The translations under genes and the position numbers were made by a program. Under the pieces are notes generated by a model that saw only the letters and a program-made list of their open reading frames with translations, did no database searches and was not told the origin of the DNA. 64,000 nt of DNA from assembly GCA_009699245.1 (NCBI GenBank), contig WLOQ01000001.1, forward strand, positions 186,001 through 250,000, written 5' to 3'. The DNA comes from Actinomycetota bacterium (GTDB lineage Bacteria; Actinomycetota; Thermoleophilia; Solirubrobacterales; Solirubrobacteraceae). This document shows, piece by piece, positions 60,534 through 64,000 of this stretch; position 1 is the stretch's first letter, and each line of letters starts with the position of its first letter.

Positions 60534-60995
60534 GCGTGCGGTGCCGTCGAGTTTCGACGCGGCCAGGCGGACCATCTCGCGGTCACCGGGGTACGTCAGC
60601 GCGCCGGCAGCCTCGTCGAGCCCCATCCAGCGGGCCTGATCGATCTCGTGGTCGCGGTGCTCATCGGGGTTGCCCTCGAGATGGCGCAGGAGGAAGAAGT
60701 CGACCTTCTTGCGGATCCGGCGCCCTTCACGTTGGTACCAGTACCCCACGGTTCCGAGCGGCTCGACGACCTCGGCCTGGACGCCGGTCTCCTCGCGCAC
60801 CTCGCGCAGCGCCGCCTGCTCGGCGGTCTCGTCGCCGTCCGGGTGGCCCTTCGGCAGCGCGAGGACCTGGCGCCCGCCGGCGGCGCGGCGCGAGGGGATG
60901 ATGACGACGCATTCCGGGCCGCTCTCGACGACGCGGATGACCACGCCCCCGGCGGAGAACTCGAGCTCGGTGCGGGGACCGCGGCGGCGCGCCAT
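60531..60995 (-). CDS. Nudix hydrolase
   Basis: 154 residues with a complete Nudix box, GHPDGDETAEQAALREVREE followed by TG (G-x5-E-x7-REVREETG). The opening SAGGVVIRVVESG and the GYWYQREGRRIRKKVDFFLL strand resemble the MutT/diadenosine-polyphosphate-hydrolase type. Substrate uncertain: nucleoside triphosphates, Ap4A or capped RNA. It shares one base with the Crp gene stop (TGATG), so the two are coupled. Confidence 0.88.
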   Translation of the reverse strand: MARRRGPRTELEFSAGGVVIRVVESGPECVVIIPSRRAAGGRQVLALPKGHPDGDETAEQAALREVREETGVQAEVVEPLGTVGYWYQREGRRIRKKVDFFLLRHLEGNPDEHRDHEIDQARWMGLDEAAGALTYPGDREMVRLAASKLDGTAR

Positions 60996-61690
60996 CAGTA
61001 CACGTACCCCTGCAGCGCCGACGGGTCGTGGATCACGAGGCGCCCGCGGCCCTGGCTGAGGACGCCCGCCCGCTGGAGGGTCTCGATGAAGCGGCTCGCG
61101 GACTCGCGCGAGGAGCCTGCGAGCTGCGCGATGTCGGCCTGCGTGATCCGGATCGGGACATCGACCGGCGCGGCCCCGGCCTTGACGGCCTCGCGCGCGA
61201 GCTCCGCGAGCGCGATGGCCACCCGGCTCTGGACGGTCTGGAACGACTGGCGTGCGAGGCGTTCATTGGCGAGCCGCAGCCGACGGCCGAGCGACACGAC
61301 GAGCTTCGTCGCGATGTCGGGATGGCGGCTCATGAGCCGTCGCATGTCGGGGCCGAGGATCGCGATCGTCTCGGACTCCTCGAGCGTGTCGACGGTGGCC
61401 GAGCGCTTCTCGTCGTCGAACATGGCGAGCTCGCCGAAGATGTCCCCAGGCCCGAAGTGGGCGAGCGTGATGATCCGGCCGTCGGGATGCTCGCGGATCG
61501 CGCGGGCCTGCCCGGTGCGCACGATGTAACACGTGTCGCTGTCATCGCCCTTGCGGAAGATCACCTCGTGGCGTGCGAAGTGTCGGCGCAGGGCCACCTC
61601 GGCGACGTGGAGCAGATCCTCGGCGCCCAGGGTCTCGAAGACCGGGACGCGGCGCAGGAGCTCAGCGGTATCGGTGGTCGTCGTCTGCAT
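60995..61690 (-). CDS. Crp/Fnr family transcriptional regulator
   Basis: 231 residues. The N-terminal cyclic-nucleotide-binding-type barrel has VIFRKGDDSDTCYIV, then HFGPGDIFGELAMFDDEKRSATV, similar to cAMP-binding Crp (GELA). The C-terminal winged helix contains TQADIAQLAGSSRESASRFIETL as recognition region. The Cys set of oxygen-sensing Fnr is absent, so a nucleotide ligand is more likely. TAGGCT lies 12 nt before the ATG, and GGAG is in between. Confidence 0.9.
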   Translation of the reverse strand: MQTTTTDTAELLRRVPVFETLGAEDLLHVAEVALRRHFARHEVIFRKGDDSDTCYIVRTGQARAIREHPDGRIITLAHFGPGDIFGELAMFDDEKRSATVDTLEESETIAILGPDMRRLMSRHPDIATKLVVSLGRRLRLANERLARQSFQTVQSRVAIALAELAREAVKAGAAPVDVPIRITQADIAQLAGSSRESASRFIETLQRAGVLSQGRGRLVIHDPSALQGYVY

Positions 61691-61702
61691 CGCTCCGACA
61701 CC

Positions 61703-61708
61703 AGCCTA
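61703..61708 (-). promoter_or_regulatory. Putative -10 box (TAGGCT) of the Crp/Fnr gene
   Basis: TAGGCT sits in the 20-bp gap after the glycerophosphodiesterase stop and 12 nt before the ATG. Confidence 0.3.
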
Positions 61709-61710
61709 GA

Positions 61711-62445
61711 TCACGGCATCCGCGGCGCAAAGAGGCGCGGGTCGTTCGTGATAATCCCCGTCACGCCGAGGCGTTCCAATGCGGCGATCCGCTTCGCATC
61801 ATCGACGGTCCAGACGTAGAGCTCCCCGCCCGCTGCGGTGACGGCGCGCTGGAGGCGCTCGTTCACGAAGGCCCAGTGACACATGAGCGCGTCCACCTCG
61901 CCGGCGGCGAGCTGCCGAGCGATCACGGTCGGGAGGTGCCGTCGCCACCAGGCGATCAGCGCGTAGGCCGGCCACCGCTTGAAGGGGTGATTGCGCGGGT
62001 CCGACCGCACGCGGGGGAAGGACCGCCCAAGGCGCACCCCGGGCGCGAGCGCACGCACGCGCTTCAGCGACGCGGGCTCCATCGTCGAGATCAGCGCCCG
62101 GTCCGCGAGCCCGTGCTCGAGCAGGAGGTCGAGGACGCGCTCCTCGTAGCCCGGCAGCTTCAGGTCGACGTTGAGCTCGATGGCCGCGAAGTCCGATCCC
62201 GCGAAGTGCCGCAGCGCGGCGTCGAGCCGCAGCGGCGTGCGGTGTGATGCGTCCGTGTAGTCGTGCGCGAGCAGCAGCTCGCCCGAGCCGTCGAGGCGTT
62301 CCGGGAGCACGTCGAACTCGATCATGTCGACCTCGTGCGCGAGCGCAGCGGCGAACGCCTCGATGGTGTTGCCCGGCGCGAGATGCGCCGCCCCCTTGTG
62401 GCCGACCCGCCGGACCCGGCCGTCGTTGTCGTCGCGCTCGCCCAT
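61711..62445 (-). CDS. Glycerophosphodiester phosphodiesterase family protein
   Basis: GDPD TIM-barrel enzyme of 244 residues that splits glycerophosphodiesters to glycerol-3-phosphate and an alcohol. The His/Glu pairs appear as RVGHKGAAHLAPGNTIEAF and DMIEFDVLP; HDYTDASH is close to the usual HD motif. The C-terminal VYVWTVDDAKRIAALERLGVTG IITNDP region is the family's last conserved strand. No signal peptide, so it is cytosolic like UgpQ. The start is 31 bp from the divergent oxidase gene. Confidence 0.88.
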   Translation of the reverse strand: MGERDDNDGRVRRVGHKGAAHLAPGNTIEAFAAALAHEVDMIEFDVLPERLDGSGELLLAHDYTDASHRTPLRLDAALRHFAGSDFAAIELNVDLKLPGYEERVLDLLLEHGLADRALISTMEPASLKRVRALAPGVRLGRSFPRVRSDPRNHPFKRWPAYALIAWWRRHLPTVIARQLAAGEVDALMCHWAFVNERLQRAVTAAGGELYVWTVDDAKRIAALERLGVTGIITNDPRLFAPRMP

Positions 62446-62460
62446 GATCTCCCTGTCGCC

Positions 62461-62470
62461 AGGGTACGGT
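62461..62470. promoter_or_regulatory. Shared palindromic -10 region (ANNNTANNNT) for two divergent genes
   Basis: AGGGTACGGT reads TACGGT on the + strand, 6 nt before the GTG at 62477, and TACCCT on the - strand, 15 nt before the glycerophosphodiesterase ATG. The two hexamers share the central TA. Confidence 0.4.
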
Positions 62471-62476
62471 CTACAG

Positions 62477-63820
62477 GTGCGCGCGGACCTCGCCCGGATC
62501 GTCGGAGAGCGCCATGTGCTGCCCGGGGACGACCCGCGGTACACGGCCGACGCCACGGTGTTCAGCGGCGTCGAGGGGCGTGCCGACGCAGTCGTCCTCC
62601 CCGCATCGGTCGACGAGGTCGCGGCCGTGGTCAGGTGGTGTGCGGCGCGCGGCATCCCGGTGATCCCGCGCGGGGGTGGCACCGGGTGGGCCGGCGGTGC
62701 GGTGCCGCTCGGCAGCGGCGTGGTGATCGCCCTCGAGCGCCTCACCGCGGTGCGCAGCTTCGACCCCCTCCAGTGGCGCATGGAGGTCGAGGCGGGCGTG
62801 ACGACGGCCACGGTGCGCCGGCTCGCGCGTGAGCACGGCCTCTGCTTCCCCCCGGACCCGGGCGCCGCCGAGGAGTCGCAGATCGGCGGCAATGTCGCCA
62901 CCAATGCCGGCGGCCCGCACTGCTTCAAGTACGGCGTCACCGGCGCCTGGGTGACGGGCGTCGAGGCGGTGCTCGCAACCGGCGAGATCGTGCGCGTGGG
63001 CGGTCCCGTGCGCAAGGACGTCGCGGGGTACGACCTCGCGGCGCTCCTCACCGGGTCGGAGGGCACGCTGGGGATCATCACCGCCGTCTGGCTGCGGCTG
63101 ATCCCCGCGCCGGCGGGCTCGTGGCCGGTGGCGGCGTGGTACCCCGACGCCGCAGCGGGCGCGGAGGCCGTGCTGCGCTGTATGGCCGCGGGGCCGGTGC
63201 CTGCCGTGCTCGAGTACCTCGACGGTGCGACGCTCGCGCTCGTCGGCGGCGGGTTTCCCGGGCCCCGCGTGGCGGAGGCGGGCTTCCTTCTGATCGCGGA
63301 GAGCGACACGGGCAGCGCGGACCGCGACCTGCTCGCGCAGGCCCTCGCGGAGGGTGCCCTGACGGCACCCTGTGTGCCGCAGGATCCCGCGGCGCTCTGG
63401 CGCTGGCGCGATGGCGTCAGCAGTGTGGTCGCGTCGGCGCGCGGGGGCAAGCTCGCCGAGGATGTCGCCGTTCCCGTGGAGCGGCTCGCCGAGGCGGTCG
63501 ACGAGACCGTGCGCATCGGCGCTCGCCATGGGCTTGAGGCCTGCTCGTGGGGCCACGCCGGGGACGGCAATCTCCACGCGAATCTGCTGCTCGATCGCCA
63601 CGACGAGGACGCGGTGCTGCGCGCCCGGGCGGCCGCCGATGACGTCCTCGAGATGGCGGTGCGCCTCGGCGGGACGATCACCGGCGAGCACGGCGTGGGG
63701 CTGCTGAAGAACGGCCGGCTGAGCCGGCAATGGGGCCCCGGTGCGGTTGGCGCACACCGCGCGATCAAGGCGGCCCTCGATCCCGCCAATCTCATGAATC
63801 CGGGCAAGAAGCTCGCGTAG
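62477..63820 (+). CDS. FAD-linked oxidase, GlcD/D-lactate dehydrogenase family
   Basis: 447 residues. The FAD-binding PCMH domain shows VIPRGGGTGWAGGAVPLGSG, the PPDPGAAEESQIGGNVATNAGG loop spanning about 130-150, and GSEGTLGIITAVWLRLIP. The C-terminal domain has GHAGDGNLHANLL and the GEHGVGLLK motif with metal/substrate His. It oxidises a D-2-hydroxyacid such as glycolate or D-lactate; partner glcE/glcF are not in view. A GTG start is chosen since TACGGT plus 6 nt precedes it; the longer reading is a shadow of the divergent gene. Confidence 0.88.
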   Translation: MRADLARIVGERHVLPGDDPRYTADATVFSGVEGRADAVVLPASVDEVAAVVRWCAARGIPVIPRGGGTGWAGGAVPLGSGVVIALERLTAVRSFDPLQWRMEVEAGVTTATVRRLAREHGLCFPPDPGAAEESQIGGNVATNAGGPHCFKYGVTGAWVTGVEAVLATGEIVRVGGPVRKDVAGYDLAALLTGSEGTLGIITAVWLRLIPAPAGSWPVAAWYPDAAAGAEAVLRCMAAGPVPAVLEYLDGATLALVGGGFPGPRVAEAGFLLIAESDTGSADRDLLAQALAEGALTAPCVPQDPAALWRWRDGVSSVVASARGGKLAEDVAVPVERLAEAVDETVRIGARHGLEACSWGHAGDGNLHANLLLDRHDEDAVLRARAAADDVLEMAVRLGGTITGEHGVGLLKNGRLSRQWGPGAVGAHRAIKAALDPANLMNPGKKLA

Positions 63821-63823
63821 ACT
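63818..63823 (+). promoter_or_regulatory. Putative -10 box (TAGACT) overlapping a stop codon
   Basis: The TAG stop of the oxidase gene begins TAGACT, which ends exactly 6 nt before the next ATG. Confidence 0.4.
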
Positions 63824-63829
63824 CGCGCC

Positions 63830-64000
63830 ATGATGACGCTCTACACCTGCGGCCAGCGCGAGAGCGCCGCCGCACTCGGACACCCCTGTGGCCGCGCCGC
63901 CCGCGCCCTGCGCGCCGCCGGACACGAGTTCTCCATCGAGGAGGTCGGCGGCTACCGGATGCTGCCCTGGACCCGTCGCGGTGACGTGCGCGCCGCGGTC
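63830..64000 (+). CDS. Glutaredoxin / GST N-terminal-like protein (partial, runs off the window)
   Basis: 57 codons are visible and the frame stays open at the window edge. MMTLYTCGQRESAAALGHPCGRAARALRAAGHEF has the shape of a glutaredoxin-type first strand, active-site turn and helix, with Cys at 7 and 20. The following EVGGYRMLPW would be the second strand. The usual CPxC is not intact, so the enzyme class is uncertain. A second in-frame ATG follows the first. Confidence 0.6.
   Translation, partial: MMTLYTCGQRESAAALGHPCGRAARALRAAGHEFSIEEVGGYRMLPWTRRGDVRAAV

Overview
The window is about 64 kb of very GC-rich, tightly packed bacterial chromosome. Coding density is near-complete, many genes overlap by 1 or 4 bp, and no intergenic gap exceeds about 300 bp. 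The gene content points to an actinobacterium of the Thermoleophilia/Solirubrobacterales type (for example Solirubrobacter, Conexibacter or Patulibacter). The grounds are GC bias, a GAACNNNNGTTC LexA-type box, TANNNT -10 boxes placed for leaderless transcripts, a secreted kelch/collagen-like protein with a Lys/Arg-rich C-terminal domain, a long IleRS with eukaryote-like architecture, a PAC2 protein and methylmalonyl-CoA epimerase. The taxonomic placement is inference. No rRNA, tRNA, CRISPR array, insertion sequence or prophage was seen. The window is mostly housekeeping chromosome.

Layout. 18-2991 (-): membrane-anchored thioredoxin, GalT-like nucleotidyltransferase, AEC permease and D-Tyr-tRNA deacylase. 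3153-5714 (+): SF2 helicase with an acidic insertion. 5725-16220 (-): a long block in transcription order of siroheme Met8-like dehydrogenase, moaC, moaB, ccmA, ccmB, ccmC, ccmD-like, hemA, hemC, fused cobA-hemD, a saccharopine-dehydrogenase-like protein, a SAM hydroxide adenosyltransferase-family protein and birA. It joins tetrapyrrole, cytochrome c maturation and molybdenum cofactor synthesis. 16261-23984: MpaB-family oxygenase, rarA, chrA, M20 peptidase, methylmalonyl-CoA epimerase, a small conserved protein, ychF and a two-domain VOC dioxygenase.

23986-25662 is the most irregular part. A secreted kelch-repeat gene is cut from its signal peptide by an in-frame TGA, and the locus is flanked by two copies of the same gene-end sequence. 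25667-36686: 5'-3' exonuclease, ABC1 kinase, MaoC dehydratase, succinate-semialdehyde dehydrogenase, fumarase, an alpha/beta-hydrolase-fold protein lacking its catalytic Ser and His, PPK2, MarR and ileS. 36700-44405: CDF transporter, thioredoxin, SpoIIM-like protein, polyprenol-phosphate mannosyltransferase, glycosyltransferase, otsB, a TauE/SafE transporter split into two half-genes, and acetoacetyl-CoA synthetase. 44484-53741: PAS-only protein, OB-HD (YhaM-like) nuclease, PAC2 protein, AdnA-like helicase-nuclease, inositol-phosphatase-family protein, a Lys/Ala-rich protein under a LexA-type box, Mrp ATPase and ferredoxin. 53837-64000: amidase, ABC-2 exporter (ATPase plus two permeases), groES-groEL with two CIRCE elements, ASCH protein, Nudix hydrolase, Crp/Fnr regulator, glycerophosphodiesterase, GlcD-type FAD oxidase and a truncated glutaredoxin/GST-like gene.

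Cross-cutting observations: at least 16 start codons sit 6-9 nt behind a TANNNT hexamer, which predicts widespread leaderless transcription. In several cases the TAG stop codon of the upstream gene forms part of that hexamer, and several divergent gene pairs share or overlap their -10 boxes.
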